Shown here one piece after another: positions 1 through 9,280 of a stretch of 64,000 nt of DNA. This stretch comes from Roseobacter litoralis Och 149 (lineage in GTDB: Bacteria > Pseudomonadota > Alphaproteobacteria > Rhodobacterales > Rhodobacteraceae). Location of the stretch: contig NC_015730.1 of NCBI RefSeq assembly GCF_000154785.2, positions 3,410,001 through 3,474,000 on the forward strand, in the 5' to 3' direction. The position numbers and the translations under genes were made by a program. How positions within the stretch are numbered: position 1 is the first letter of the stretch; each line of letters starts with the position of its first letter. Below the pieces are notes generated by a model, which saw nothing but the letters and a program-made list of their open reading frames with translations, was not told the origin of the DNA and did not search any database.

Positions 1-1476
1 ATCGTTACGATGCTCTCCCCCGTGGGCAGCCCCGGGGCCTATTACGCCCTCTATGGCTGGGCTGCTGGCGCGGGCGTTGACCCATCCCAAGTGCCCGGCC
101 CGGATACCGAATGGCAGGTCATCGACGGCGACATCCTCTCGGTTGACGCACCCATCACGCTGCAATGGAACAATGGCGCGGGCCTCTCCTTTACCCGCAT
201 CATTGAGATTGACGACAACTACATGTTCGAGATCACGCAATCGGTGGCGAATACGTCGGATGCCCCGGTGACGGTGGCCCCCTACGGTATCCTTGCACGT
301 CATGGTGAGCCGGCTGATCTGAAGAACTTCTTCATCCTGCATGAAGGCGTCGTCGCGATGGCAGATGGCGAGTTGACCGAAACCAACTGGGACGACATCC
401 CGGAATTCCCGGTAGATCAAAGAGAAGGCGTGCCCGCAGAACGTATTGAAAACGTACTGAACGGCTGGATCGGCTTCACCGATCACTTCTGGATGTCGGT
501 TCTGATCCCTGATCCAAGCGCCTCGGCAAGACTGACGACCAAATACCGCCCCCGTGCCGATATCTATCAGGCCGAAACCGTCCTTCCGGCGCAAACAGTG
601 GCCCCGGGCACATCCGTGAGCGCCACAACCCAGCTTTTTGCAGGGGCAAAGGAATGGGAAACCATCCGCAATTATCAAACCGATGGCGTCGATCGTTTCA
701 TCGACAGCATCGACTGGGGTTGGTTCTTTTTCCTGACCAAGCCGATCTTCTTTTTGCTGCATTACCTCAACGCGTTCATTGGCAATATGGGCTGGGCGAT
801 TATCGGTCTGACCCTGATCATCAAGGCGATCCTGCTGCCGCTGGCCTATAAATCCTATGTCTCCATGGCGAAGATGAAAGAGCTTCAGCCGCAGATGGAA
901 AAGCTGAAAGAAGAAGCTGGCGACGACCGTCAGAAGATGCAGCAAGGCATGATGGAGCTCTACAAGAAGGAAAAGGTAAACCCGGCTGCGGGCTGCCTGC
1001 CCATTTTGCTCCAGATCCCGATCTTCTTTTCGCTCTATAAGGTGATTTTCGTCACGATCGAACTGCGCCACGCGCCTTTCTTCGGGCCGTTTCAGGACCT
1101 CAGCGCGCCGGACCCCACGTCGATCATGAATTTCTATGGTCTGTTGCCGTTTGACGGGCCAGAGCCGGGGTCAATCATGGCGCTGATCTTCATCGGTATC
1201 CTGCCCCTTTTGCTGGGTATTTCGATGTGGATGCAGCAAAAACTCAACCCCGCCCCCACGGACCCGACACAACAGATGATCTTTGCATGGATGCCGTGGG
1301 TTTTCATGTTCATGCTCGGCGGTTTTGCCAGTGGCTTGGTCGTCTACTGGATCGCGAACAACACGATAACCTTCGCGCAACAGTATATGATCATGCGCAG
1401 CCAGGGGTATAAACCGGATGTGTTTGGCAACATAAAAGGCGGGTTTCAGAAGAAAACAAAACCCGACTCGAAATGA
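1..1476 (+). CDS. yidC: Membrane protein insertase YidC (5' partial)
   Basis: YidC inserts and folds inner-membrane proteins, alone or with SecYEG. The reading frame is open from base 1, so the start and the first membrane anchor lie outside the window. What remains is the end of the periplasmic domain (to about 690), then the conserved insertase core. That core has a hydrophobic segment near 715-850, a charged cytoplasmic hairpin (KMKELQPQMEKLKEE) and a stretch with NPAAGCLPILLQIPIFFSLY, which is typical of YidC. Further transmembrane segments follow (MALIFIGILPLLL and WMPWVFMFMLGGFASGL), with a basic C-terminal tail. The stop overlaps the next start (ATGA), which suggests translational coupling to the MOSC gene. 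The family assignment is secure. Confidence 0.97.
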   Translation: MVTMLSPVGSPGAYYALYGWAAGAGVDPSQVPGPDTEWQVIDGDILSVDAPITLQWNNGAGLSFTRIIEIDDNYMFEITQSVANTSDAPVTVAPYGILARHGEPADLKNFFILHEGVVAMADGELTETNWDDIPEFPVDQREGVPAERIENVLNGWIGFTDHFWMSVLIPDPSASARLTTKYRPRADIYQAETVLPAQTVAPGTSVSATTQLFAGAKEWETIRNYQTDGVDRFIDSIDWGWFFFLTKPIFFLLHYLNAFIGNMGWAIIGLTLIIKAILLPLAYKSYVSMAKMKELQPQMEKLKEEAGDDRQKMQQGMMELYKKEKVNPAAGCLPILLQIPIFFSLYKVIFVTIELRHAPFFGPFQDLSAPDPTSIMNFYGLLPFDGPEPGSIMALIFIGILPLLLGISMWMQQKLNPAPTDPTQQMIFAWMPWVFMFMLGGFASGLVVYWIANNTITFAQQYMIMRSQGYKPDVFGNIKGGFQKKTKPDSK

Positions 1477-2213
1477 CCACGATCACAACGTTGCTGCGCC
1501 ATCCGCTCAAAAGCCACGGGCGCGAGGCGTTGCGGCAAACGACCCTGACAGCAGGACAGTCCATGCCGTTTGACCGGCTTTGGGCTGTCGCGCATGAGGC
1601 ATCAAAAGCAGACGGCAGCATGTGGGTCCCTTGCGCCAACTTCAGCCGCGTGTCCAAGGCGCCAAACCTCATGGCGATTACGTCCAGCCTGAACGAAGCG
1701 ACGGGTGACCTCACCCTGTCACACCCCGACAGACCGGACCTGACGTTTAACCCGGATACCGGCACGGATGCGTTTATCGCTTGGGTCAGCCCCCTTGTTC
1801 CTCAGGACCGGGCGTTGCCTAAACGGATTATCAGGCTGGAGGGGCGTGGATTTACCGACAGCGATTTTCCTTCGGTCACCCTGTGCAACCACGCGTCCCA
1901 TAAAGCCGTCGAAACCCAAATGAACCAGCCTTTGTCAATCCACCGCTGGCGGGGCAACATCTGGTTTGAAACCGACGCGCCATGGGTTGAATTTGACTGG
2001 CTCGGCAAGGACGTCCGCATCGGCGACTGCGTTCTTACGGTGCGCGAACGGACTGATCGTTGCCTTGCCACCACAGCCAATCCGGACACCGGCATGCGCG
2101 ATGCAGATACGCTGGCCGCGCTGGACACTTGGGGGCATCAGGACTTTTCTGTCCGCGCTGAGGTCAAACAAGGTGGCACCATTCGCGTCGGCGATCAGAT
2201 TGAGGTGCTGTGA
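1473..2213 (+). CDS. MOSC domain-containing protein
   Basis: A 246-residue protein with an N-terminal MOSC beta-barrel part (LLRHPLKSHGREAL...) and a C-terminal MOSC domain. The MOSC domain contains the conserved Cys in DRCLATTANPDTG, the position that in mARC-type proteins ligates molybdenum or handles sulfur. MOSC proteins bind the molybdenum cofactor or move sulfur for metal-sulfur cofactors, but the substrate here is unknown. The start overlaps the yidC stop by four bases, and its own stop overlaps the engB start, so yidC, this gene and engB look like one transcript. An alternative role as a small reductase partner cannot be excluded. Confidence 0.85.
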   Translation: MTTITTLLRHPLKSHGREALRQTTLTAGQSMPFDRLWAVAHEASKADGSMWVPCANFSRVSKAPNLMAITSSLNEATGDLTLSHPDRPDLTFNPDTGTDAFIAWVSPLVPQDRALPKRIIRLEGRGFTDSDFPSVTLCNHASHKAVETQMNQPLSIHRWRGNIWFETDAPWVEFDWLGKDVRIGDCVLTVRERTDRCLATTANPDTGMRDADTLAALDTWGHQDFSVRAEVKQGGTIRVGDQIEVL

Positions 2214-2863
2214 TGCAATTGCCCTTCCCGGTCGCGCAGGACCCTGACCAGCAATCGCTCGAAAAGGGCCGCTTGCTCTTTGCGGGCGAAACGGAATTCG
2301 TAAAGGGTGTGGTCGCCATGTCCGGCCTGCCTGATCCTGACCGGATGGAGGTGTGTTTTGCCGGGCGTTCAAATGTTGGCAAATCCTCTTTGATCAACGC
2401 ACTGACCGGTCGCAAAGGTCTTGCGCGCGCCTCCAACACCCCTGGGCGTACGCAGGAAATCAATTTCTTTACCGCGGGTGAGAGCCATTACCTCGTCGAT
2501 CTGCCTGGCTATGGCTATGCAAACGCGCCGGTGCCGGTGGTCGAAAAATGGCAACGGCTGCTGAAGCAATATCTGTCTGGTCGCCAGACCTTGCGACGCG
2601 CCTTTGTGTTGATTGACGCCCGGCACGGCGCGAAAAAAGTGGACGAGGAAATCCTCAGCCTGCTCGACAGTGCCGCCGTCACCTTTCAGGTCGTTCTGAC
2701 CAAGGCCGATAAGGTCAAGGAAAAAGAACGCGAAAAGGTGCTGGATCAGGTGCGCAACGCCCTGTCAAAACACCCCGCCGCCTTCCCGGAACTTGTTGTC
2801 ACCTCGAGTGAAAAGGGATGGGGCATTCCCACACTGCGTTCGATTATCACCGACCTGACCTGA
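2213..2863 (+). CDS. engB: Ribosome biogenesis GTPase EngB/YsxC
   Basis: EngB (YsxC/YihA) is an essential small GTPase that helps assemble the 50S subunit. The G motifs are clear: P-loop GRSNVGKS at about residues 51-58, a G2 region with NTPGRTQ, G3 DLPGYGYA near 96 and G4 TKAD near 163. The length of 216 residues is normal. I chose the ATG at 2213, which shares one base with the upstream TGA. A GTG one codon upstream is equally readable and would add one Met. It sits in the yidC-MOSC-engB-argB run, so it is probably cotranscribed with the membrane insertase. Confidence 0.95.
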   Translation: MQLPFPVAQDPDQQSLEKGRLLFAGETEFVKGVVAMSGLPDPDRMEVCFAGRSNVGKSSLINALTGRKGLARASNTPGRTQEINFFTAGESHYLVDLPGYGYANAPVPVVEKWQRLLKQYLSGRQTLRRAFVLIDARHGAKKVDEEILSLLDSAAVTFQVVLTKADKVKEKEREKVLDQVRNALSKHPAAFPELVVTSSEKGWGIPTLRSIITDLT

Positions 2864-2892
2864 CACGCCCCAACCGAACCCATGGCCCCAAG

Positions 2893-3756
2893 ATGAAGAC
2901 CCAAGATATGAACCGCGACTGGATTTCTACCGCAAGCACGCTGAACAAGGCGCTGCCCTATCTGCAACGCTACGCCGGGGCCACGGTGGTGATAAAGCTT
3001 GGCGGTCATTCGATGGGCAGCGATGAGGCGATGGACGAATTTGCCCGTGATGTGGTGCTCATGCGGCAGGTCGGCGTGAACCCGGTCATCGTGCACGGCG
3101 GTGGCCCGATGATCAACGCGATGCTCGACAAACTGGACATCAAATCCGAGTTCGTGAACGGTAAACGTGTCACTGACAGCGCTACGATGGATGTGGTCGA
3201 AATGGTGCTGAGTGGCCTCGTCAACAAACGGATCGTTCAGGCGATTAACGGTCAGGGCGGCTGCGCGGTGGGTATTTCCGGCAAAGATGCGCGTCTCATC
3301 ACCTGCACTCAAACCGACCCCGCTTTGGGCTTTGTCGGCACACCACAAGAGGTTGACCCGCGTCTGTTGCGTGATCTGGCCGAAAAGGAATACATCCCCG
3401 TCATCGCGCCCTTGGGGGCGGATCGCGCTGGTCAAACGTTCAACATCAATGGGGACACGGCTGCCGGTGCGGTTGCCGCAGCGCTCAAGGCGGACCGGCT
3501 GCTCTTGCTGACGGATGTGCCCGGCGTAAAGAACGACGCAGGCGATGTGCTGACAGAACTGAGCGCGCAGCAGATCCGCGAGATGACAATGGATGGCACG
3601 ATTGCCGGGGGCATGATCCCGAAAACAGAAACAGCGCTGGTCGCAATTCAGCAGGGCGTGCGCGCGGTTGTGATCTTGGATGGACGCGCGCCGAATGCCT
3701 GTTTGCTGGAACTGTTTACCGAACATGGCGCAGGCTCGATCATCCGCGCAGAATAG
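2893..3756 (+). CDS. argB: Acetylglutamate kinase
   Basis: ArgB phosphorylates N-acetylglutamate, the second step of arginine synthesis. The amino-acid kinase fold is evident. [11 protein letters not shown] near the N-terminus binds nucleotide phosphate, [12 protein letters not shown] forms the acetylglutamate site, and [16 protein letters not shown] and [15 protein letters not shown] are family signatures. The frame is open 75 bases upstream of the start, but that stretch overlaps engB. I took the ATG at 2893 ([10 protein letters not shown]). The ATG at 2908 is an alternative. The gene follows engB by about 30 bases. The arginine catabolic genes at 32.9-34.9 kb are separate and unlinked in operon terms. 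Confidence 0.96.
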   Translation: MKTQDMNRDWISTASTLNKALPYLQRYAGATVVIKLGGHSMGSDEAMDEFARDVVLMRQVGVNPVIVHGGGPMINAMLDKLDIKSEFVNGKRVTDSATMDVVEMVLSGLVNKRIVQAINGQGGCAVGISGKDARLITCTQTDPALGFVGTPQEVDPRLLRDLAEKEYIPVIAPLGADRAGQTFNINGDTAAGAVAAALKADRLLLLTDVPGVKNDAGDVLTELSAQQIREMTMDGTIAGGMIPKTETALVAIQQGVRAVVILDGRAPNACLLELFTEHGAGSIIRAE

Positions 3757-3849
3757 CAAACTGCGACACCGGGCGAGACGCGCTTTCTTCTAACGCAGAT
3801 GTGTCAGCACATGGCTTGTTATGAACGCTGCGGCGACTAGGTTAGACAC

Positions 3850-4644
3850 ATGGAAAACGAAGCATTTATTCGTCTTGGCATATTCGTGGGCCTGTTCGCG
3901 CTGCTGGCGACGCTTGAGGCGCTCGCGCCACGCCGCGTGCGCAGCCAGTCGCGGCGTGCACGCTGGGTCACGAATTGGAGCGTGACCGTTCTGAACACAC
4001 TCACGCTGCGCGCCTTGGCCTTTGCCCTGCCCCTGCTGGCGGTGGGTGCTGCCATGGACGCTGAGGCGAACGGCTGGGGGCTGTTCAACCTGATTGCGCT
4101 GCCCTTTTGGGTCGAGGTGCTCTGCGCTGTGCTGATCCTTGATTTCGCGATCTGGCTGCAGCATCTCATTACGCATAAGGTGCCGCTTTTGTGGCGCCTG
4201 CACCGCGTGCACCATGCCGATGTGGATATGGACGTAACAACGGCAATCCGCTTTCACCCCGTGGAAATCGCCCTGTCCATGCTCCTCAAGATCGGGCTGG
4301 TCTATATTCTGGGACCGGCGGCCATGGCCGTGATCCTCTTTGAGATTATTCTGAACGGCACCGCGATGTTCAATCATTCGAACCTTGCCTTGCCAAAAGG
4401 AGTGGACCGCCTTGTCCGCAAGGTTCTGGTTACCCCTGACATGCACCGGGTGCATCATTCCGTGCACCGCCACGAACACGACAGCAATTACGGCTTTGCG
4501 CTGTCGATCTGGGACCGCCTGTTCGGCACCTACATCGCGCAACCCGCCGCCGGGCATGACGAGATGCAGGTCGGGCTGGAATGGCAGGACGACCGGCCCA
4601 GCAAGCTGAGTTGGTCGCTCTCCCTTCCCTTCGCGCGCAAGTGA
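3850..4644 (+). CDS. Sterol desaturase / fatty acid hydroxylase family membrane protein
   Basis: A 264-residue integral membrane protein with the histidine clusters of the fatty acid hydroxylase superfamily. HRVHHADVDMDVTTAIRFHPVE, HSNLALP and HRVHHSVHRHEHDSNYG would hold a di-iron centre. Hydrophobic segments surround them (FVGLFALLATLEAL, LNTLTLRALAFALPLLAVG, MLLKIGLVYILGPAAM). Family members hydroxylate or desaturate lipids at the inner membrane, but the substrate cannot be read from sequence. The next gene, which encodes a cluster-binding ferredoxin-like protein, overlaps it by four bases. An electron-transfer link between the two is possible but is inference. Confidence 0.88.
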   Translation: MENEAFIRLGIFVGLFALLATLEALAPRRVRSQSRRARWVTNWSVTVLNTLTLRALAFALPLLAVGAAMDAEANGWGLFNLIALPFWVEVLCAVLILDFAIWLQHLITHKVPLLWRLHRVHHADVDMDVTTAIRFHPVEIALSMLLKIGLVYILGPAAMAVILFEIILNGTAMFNHSNLALPKGVDRLVRKVLVTPDMHRVHHSVHRHEHDSNYGFALSIWDRLFGTYIAQPAAGHDEMQVGLEWQDDRPSKLSWSLSLPFARK

Positions 4645-5291
4645 CATATGAGACCCTTCAGGCGGCGGCCCTGACCCGTTCCCTGAGCATCCTTGGCGGG
4701 CTCCATCCCACAGCTGATGATAATGTTCCGCCGGGTTTTCAGACCCTTTTGTTGCTCGGCCCGCATGAACCCGGTTTCTGGGCGACCTTTACACAAAGCG
4801 CTGAATGGAACGACGGCCAGCCTGACCCGATGGACCGCTGGTCGACGCGCGTTATCGACACATGGGCCGCAGATCTGGACGCGCGGGCACTTTACCCGTT
4901 CGGGGGGCCGCCCTTTAAGCCGTTTTTCTCTTGGGCGCTCAAAACCGGTCGGGTGCACGCCTCACCGATCATGCTGCTTGTGCATGATACCGCTGGCCTG
5001 TTCGTATCCTTTCGGGGGGCGATTGCGCTGCGCGAAAAGATTGACCTGCCCGCCCCCCCTGCCAACCCCTGTCTGAGCTGTGTCGATCAGCCCTGCACCA
5101 CCACCTGCCCCGTCGATGCATTGGACGGGAAAAACTATGATGTGGTGGCCTGCAAGACATTCCTCGATCAAGCCGAGGGGCAGGACTGCATGGCGCGAGG
5201 CTGCGCGGCGCGGCGGATCTGCCCGGTCTCACAGCAATACCCGCGCACCCCGGCGCAATCGGCCTATCATATGACCACATTCAAAGGGTAA
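4641..5291 (+). CDS. Ferredoxin-like protein with two predicted [4Fe-4S] clusters
   Basis: I chose the GTG at 4641, which overlaps the stop of the hydroxylase gene, although the frame is open further upstream. The 216-residue product has an unassigned N-terminal half and a C-terminal cluster-binding part. The Cys residues lie at about 144, 147, 152 and 156 (CLSCVDQPCTTTCP) and at 171, 183, 188 and 194 (CMARGCAARRICP). This spacing recalls the C-terminal ferredoxin part of QueG-type epoxyqueuosine reductases. The cobalamin-binding N-terminal domain of QueG is not recognisable, so I do not call it queG. It may be an electron carrier for its neighbour. Soluble and cytoplasmic by appearance. Confidence 0.78.
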   Translation: MTYETLQAAALTRSLSILGGLHPTADDNVPPGFQTLLLLGPHEPGFWATFTQSAEWNDGQPDPMDRWSTRVIDTWAADLDARALYPFGGPPFKPFFSWALKTGRVHASPIMLLVHDTAGLFVSFRGAIALREKIDLPAPPANPCLSCVDQPCTTTCPVDALDGKNYDVVACKTFLDQAEGQDCMARGCAARRICPVSQQYPRTPAQSAYHMTTFKG

Positions 5292-5294
5292 CAG

Positions 5295-5792
5295 ATGCTT
5301 CGACTGATCTTGATGCGTCATGCGAAATCAGACTGGAACCATATTGGCACCGCCGATCATGACCGCCCGCTCAACAAGCGCGGGCGCAGGGCTGCGAGTG
5401 CCTTGGGCGATTGGCTGCGCGCGCAGGGGCATGTCCCGGATGAGGTGATGTGCTCCTCCGCCGAGCGGACGGGCCAGACGCTGATGGGGCTGCAGATTAC
5501 TCCCGCCCCGCAGACACGGTTCATCAGGGCGCTTTATCTGGCGGAACCGCGCGTCATGATCGAAACGTTGCACGAGGCCAAGGGCAATTGCGTGCTGATG
5601 ATCGGGCACAACCACGGCATCTGCGAGTTTGCCAGCCTGTTGGTGGAGTCACCCCCTGTGCATGAGCGGTTTGCGGATTTCCCAACGGGGGCCACGCTTG
5701 TCTGCGACTTTGATGTGGGCAGCTGGCAGGAGGTCGGCTGGCATCAAGGCCGTGTGATCGATTTCATCGTACCACGCGAATTGACAGGCTAA
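5295..5792 (+). CDS. SixA-like histidine phosphatase
   Basis: A 165-residue member of the histidine phosphatase superfamily. The catalytic motif MRHAKSDW lies at residues 7-14, with His9 as the expected phospho-acceptor. DRPLNKRGRRAA follows, and the second catalytic His lies in MIGHNHGI. Its size and the RHAKS motif match the SixA group, which dephosphorylates phosphohistidine on signalling proteins. Other members act on small phosphates, so the substrate is open. The gene starts three bases after the ferredoxin-like gene and ends just before a terminator hairpin. Confidence 0.88.
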   Translation: MLRLILMRHAKSDWNHIGTADHDRPLNKRGRRAASALGDWLRAQGHVPDEVMCSSAERTGQTLMGLQITPAPQTRFIRALYLAEPRVMIETLHEAKGNCVLMIGHNHGICEFASLLVESPPVHERFADFPTGATLVCDFDVGSWQEVGWHQGRVIDFIVPRELTG

Positions 5793-5800
5793 ACGGAAAA

Positions 5801-5821
5801 CGCCGCCCCAAGAGGGCGGCG
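5801..5821 (-). terminator. Intrinsic terminator for aapP
   Basis: Perfect 8-bp stem (cgccgccc / gggcggcg) with a 5-base loop. On the - strand it is followed by TTTT, so it fits termination of the aap operon 25 bases after the aapP stop. On the + strand there is no T run, so it is weaker for the sixA-like gene. Confidence 0.8.
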
Positions 5822-5845
5822 CATCCAGTCCAAGCGTGAACCGAT

Positions 5846-6616
5846 TTAGTGCCCGAGGATCTGGCTCAGGAACAGCTGCGTGCGCGGGGATTGCGGGTTG
5901 TTAAAGAAGGCCTCAGGCTCGTTCTGCTCGACGATCTGCCCGGCATCCATAAAGATCACCCGGTTGGCGACCTGACGCGCAAATCCCATTTCGTGGGTCA
6001 CACACAGCATCGTCATGCCTTCTTCGGCAAGTTCGATCATCGTGTCGAGCACCTCTTTGATCATCTCTGGGTCCAGCGCAGAGGTTGGCTCGTCAAACAG
6101 CATGATCCGAGGCTTCATGCAGAGCGAGCGCGCAATGGCCACCCGCTGCTGTTGCCCGCCCGAAAGCTGGCCTGGGTATTTGCCCGCCTGATCCGGAATT
6201 TTCACCTTTTCAAGGAAGTGCATCGCCGTTTCTTCGGCCTCTTTCTTGGGTGTCTTGCGTACCCAGATCGGCGCCAGCGTACAGTTTTCAAGGATCGTCA
6301 GATGCGGGAAAAGGTTGAAATGCTGAAAGCACATGCCAACCTCAGACCTGATCTTGTCGATGTTCTTGAGGTCGGACGACAGCAGCGTCCCATCCACGGT
6401 GATGGAGCCTTGCTGATGCTCTTCCAGCGCGTTGATGCAACGGATCAGCGTGGATTTGCCCGACCCCGACGGCCCGCAGATCACGATACGTTCGCCCCGG
6501 TTCACCGTCAGGTCAATGTCGCGCAGCACATGAAACGCGCCGTACCATTTGTTCATATTGCTGATGGTGATCGCGATCTCGTCAGAGACCTGCATTTGAG
6601 TTGCTTGTTCAGCCAT
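5846..6616 (-). CDS. aapP: General L-amino acid ABC transporter, ATP-binding subunit
   Basis: This is the ATPase of a polar amino-acid importer. It has Walker [10 protein letters not shown], signature [15 protein letters not shown], Walker [14 protein letters not shown], and the switch His in VTHEMGFA. The length of 256 residues is typical. It is the last gene of the four-gene aapJQMP operon and is followed by a terminator. In Rhizobium and Rhodobacter the orthologous Aap/Bzt systems take up many L-amino acids, including glutamate, aspartate and glutamine. Specificity here is inferred from the set of four genes. The ATG at 6616 is used, and the Met at residue 8 is an alternative. Confidence 0.95.
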   Translation of the reverse strand: MAEQATQMQVSDEIAITISNMNKWYGAFHVLRDIDLTVNRGERIVICGPSGSGKSTLIRCINALEEHQQGSITVDGTLLSSDLKNIDKIRSEVGMCFQHFNLFPHLTILENCTLAPIWVRKTPKKEAEETAMHFLEKVKIPDQAGKYPGQLSGGQQQRVAIARSLCMKPRIMLFDEPTSALDPEMIKEVLDTMIELAEEGMTMLCVTHEMGFARQVANRVIFMDAGQIVEQNEPEAFFNNPQSPRTQLFLSQILGH

Positions 6617-6629
6617 TGGTCAGGCCTCC

Positions 6630-7928
6630 TTATCTGTGATCGGTCGCGAGACGACGCTCGAGCCATTGTGAATATTGCGAAATGCCGTAACACACGACGA
6701 AGAACAGCAGCGCAGCAAAGCCATAAAGCTCCCAATAAACGCCGCCCCAATCCGTTGAGGCGAGGATCGGTCCACGGATCATCCCGACAAGGTCAAACAT
6801 CGAAATGACCGACACGAGTGTGGTGTCCTTGAACAGACCGACGGCGACATTCACGATCCCGGGGATCGAGATTTTCAACGCCTGCGGCAGGATAATCAGA
6901 CGGGTCGCCTGCGTATAATCCAGCCCAAGGCTATCCGCCCCCTCGTACTGTCCCTTGGGAAGAGCCGCGAGGCCGCCCCGGATCACCTCGGCGATGTAGG
7001 CCGAGGAGAACATCGTGATCATGATCACCACACGCAAGAACAGATCGACCGTGGATTCCGGTGGGAAGAAATAGGCCAGCATCACCGATGCCACGAACAA
7101 CAAGGTGATCAGTGGAACGCCACGAATGAATTCGATGAAGATAACACAAATCCATTTGATCAGCGGCATACTCGACTGACGCCCAAGCGCCAGCACGATC
7201 CCCAGTGGCACCGATAGCGACACACAGGTCACACCCAGCATCATGTTGAGCATGAAACCACCAAGGTCACGGCTTGGCACCGCCGTCATCATCGCGGTTT
7301 CATTTGCGTTCTCGGGGATCAGCAAACCGCCAAGGATCCAGACGAACACCGCTGCAACAATCCCGCCGAAAAAGCCTATTGCAAAGTTGCCCGTCACAAA
7401 GCGACGGTAGACAAGATAGCCTGCGACACAGCCCACGAGCGCCAGAACAGGAACGCCCAGCGCGCCACCCCAGATGAGGTAATAGGCGATGAAGGGATAA
7501 AGCGCCGTGAAGATCAACAGCTTGCGTGGCAGATCGAAAAACAGCACCGGCGCGCCCGCAATAAACAACAGTATCAGGGCCAGACCCGGCCGCCAGTAAA
7601 GCTCGCTCGGGTATTGGAACCCAAAGAGCAGCTGGTTCCAGCGCTCGGTCAAAACCGAGAAACAGGCACCGACGGCACCATCAAGCACGTCACGGCATTC
7701 AGACAGGCTGTCCGTGGACCAGACACCATTCAAGAGCCATGGTAACGTCCCTGCCAGAATGAGGTAGATGAAATAGGCCGCAACGATTGTAAGAACGCTG
7801 TTGGCGGGGGTCGCAAACAGGTTCTCACGCATCCATTTGACCGGGCCGGATGCCGCAAGCGGCGGCGCGCGCTCAGGGATGGTTTCGGTGCGAACGAACG
7901 AAGCGGAGTGTTGGCTTGTATCAGTCAT
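6630..7928 (-). CDS. aapM: General L-amino acid ABC transporter, permease subunit AapM
   Basis: A 432-residue inner-membrane permease of the HisMQ type. It has an N-terminal anchor (SVLTIVAAYFIYLILAG) and a cytoplasmic/periplasmic insertion longer than in simple permeases, as usual for AapM/BztC. The C-terminal permease core is VPLGIVLALGRQSSMPLIKWI, EFIRGVPLITLL, and the EAA-type loop EVIRGGLAALPKGQYEGADSLGL. It lies three bases downstream of aapQ and 13 bases upstream of aapP, so it is cotranscribed and should pair with AapQ. Confidence 0.95.
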   Translation of the reverse strand: MTDTSQHSASFVRTETIPERAPPLAASGPVKWMRENLFATPANSVLTIVAAYFIYLILAGTLPWLLNGVWSTDSLSECRDVLDGAVGACFSVLTERWNQLLFGFQYPSELYWRPGLALILLFIAGAPVLFFDLPRKLLIFTALYPFIAYYLIWGGALGVPVLALVGCVAGYLVYRRFVTGNFAIGFFGGIVAAVFVWILGGLLIPENANETAMMTAVPSRDLGGFMLNMMLGVTCVSLSVPLGIVLALGRQSSMPLIKWICVIFIEFIRGVPLITLLFVASVMLAYFFPPESTVDLFLRVVIMITMFSSAYIAEVIRGGLAALPKGQYEGADSLGLDYTQATRLIILPQALKISIPGIVNVAVGLFKDTTLVSVISMFDLVGMIRGPILASTDWGGVYWELYGFAALLFFVVCYGISQYSQWLERRLATDHR

Positions 7929-7931
7929 TGT

Positions 7932-9146
7932 TCAACGCTCCTTCAGGGTGACGGTTTTGTTGTAGACGTTCATGATCGCCGAAATCGACAGCGATATGAC
8001 GAGATAGAACAGCATCAGCAACAGAACACATTCAATCGCGCGACCGGTCTGGTTCAGGGTGATACCGCCCAGCGTCGCGGTGATGTCCGCATACCCCACA
8101 GCAATCGCCAGCGATGAGTTCTTGGTGATGTTGAGGTACTGCGAAATGAGCGGCGGAATGATCACGCGCAGGGCCTGTGGCAGCACAACAAGGTTCATGA
8201 CACGTCCCGGACGCAGCCCCAAGGCGGATGCCGCTTCAGTCTGACCTTTGGACACCGCCTGAATACCGGCGCGCACGTTTTCAGCGATGAACGCACCGGT
8301 GTAGATCGACAAGGCGAACCACAGCGCGATCAGCGGGGCACCAATCTGAATGCCGCCCTGAAAATTGAAGCCCCCAAGAACTGGCATGTCCAAACCGACC
8401 GGACGCCCCATGATGAAAAACATTACGATGGTGGGCACAAAAAAGATGGCAAGGCTCGGCCATCCCATCGGCAGCAAACGCCCTGTTTCATAAAGCAGGT
8501 TCGTGGCATAGCGCCGGTAGGCAAAGACGCCCACAATCGACGCAATGAAGGTCGCAACCACGACCATTGAACCCGGACCCCAGATCGGGGCGGGAATGTA
8601 GATACCGCGGTTGGTAAAGGCAAAAGCGCCCAAGAGCATCGTAGCTTCGGGTTCATCGCCTCTGAAGGCGCGCGGGGCGGGCATGACGGCGGTCATGATC
8701 GTAAAGATGATGATGATCCAGATCAGCACAGGAATGTTGCGGAAAATCTCGACGTAAAAAGACATCAACTTGGCCACAAGCCAGTTGTTGGACAGACGTA
8801 AAACCCCCGCGATCACACCAAACACGGTCGCCATGATACAGGCCAAAAAGGCCACCAGCAGCGTGTTGAGGATACCGACAACTGCCGCGCGCGCATTCGA
8901 CGACTGGCTGTCGTACTCAATCAGACGCTGGTTGATGTCATAGCCTGCCGGATCGCCAAGGAACCCATAAGAGATGTTGAGACCCTGTGCGGCCAGGTTC
9001 GTCAGCAGATTGTTCGCGAGATAGGCAATGGCCACAATCAGCGCAAGCAGCGCAATCGCTTGAAATGTCATCGACCGGTAGCGTGTGTCGTTGATCAGCA
9101 TGGATAGCCGAAACGACCCCCTCGGTGGGTCCGTCACTATTGTCAT
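7932..9146 (-). CDS. aapQ: General L-amino acid ABC transporter, permease subunit AapQ
   Basis: A 404-residue permease partner of AapM. An N-terminal membrane segment (FQAIALLALIVAIAYLANNL) is followed by a large variable region. The core has YVEIFRNIPVLIWIIIIFTIM and the loop ENVRAGIQAVSKGQTEAASALGL, which contacts the ATPase. It follows aapJ after a 134-base gap containing a strong stem-loop. That gap is the normal place for expression of the binding protein to be separated from that of the membrane subunits. Confidence 0.95.
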   Translation of the reverse strand: MTIVTDPPRGSFRLSMLINDTRYRSMTFQAIALLALIVAIAYLANNLLTNLAAQGLNISYGFLGDPAGYDINQRLIEYDSQSSNARAAVVGILNTLLVAFLACIMATVFGVIAGVLRLSNNWLVAKLMSFYVEIFRNIPVLIWIIIIFTIMTAVMPAPRAFRGDEPEATMLLGAFAFTNRGIYIPAPIWGPGSMVVVATFIASIVGVFAYRRYATNLLYETGRLLPMGWPSLAIFFVPTIVMFFIMGRPVGLDMPVLGGFNFQGGIQIGAPLIALWFALSIYTGAFIAENVRAGIQAVSKGQTEAASALGLRPGRVMNLVVLPQALRVIIPPLISQYLNITKNSSLAIAVGYADITATLGGITLNQTGRAIECVLLLMLFYLVISLSISAIMNVYNKTVTLKER

Positions 9147-9239
9147 TATTGTCTTCCCCGTGGTTCCGGCTATTCGCTTTTATGGACGCTTGTGCGTCTC
9201 TGGCCTGCCGGGAATTGGTTTTTGGTCGTCTAAACTGCG

Positions 9240-9267
9240 AAGGGCGCAGAATTAAATCTGCGCCCTT
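9240..9267 (-). promoter_or_regulatory. Intercistronic stem-loop between aapJ and aapQ
   Basis: An 11-bp perfect stem (arms 9240-9250 and 9257-9267) closes a 6-base AT-rich loop just after the aapJ stop. No T run follows it directly on the - strand, so it looks more like a 3'-end stabiliser or partial terminator than a full terminator. Such elements commonly raise binding-protein mRNA over permease mRNA. Confidence 0.7.
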
Positions 9268-9280
9268 GCTTTTTCAGGTT

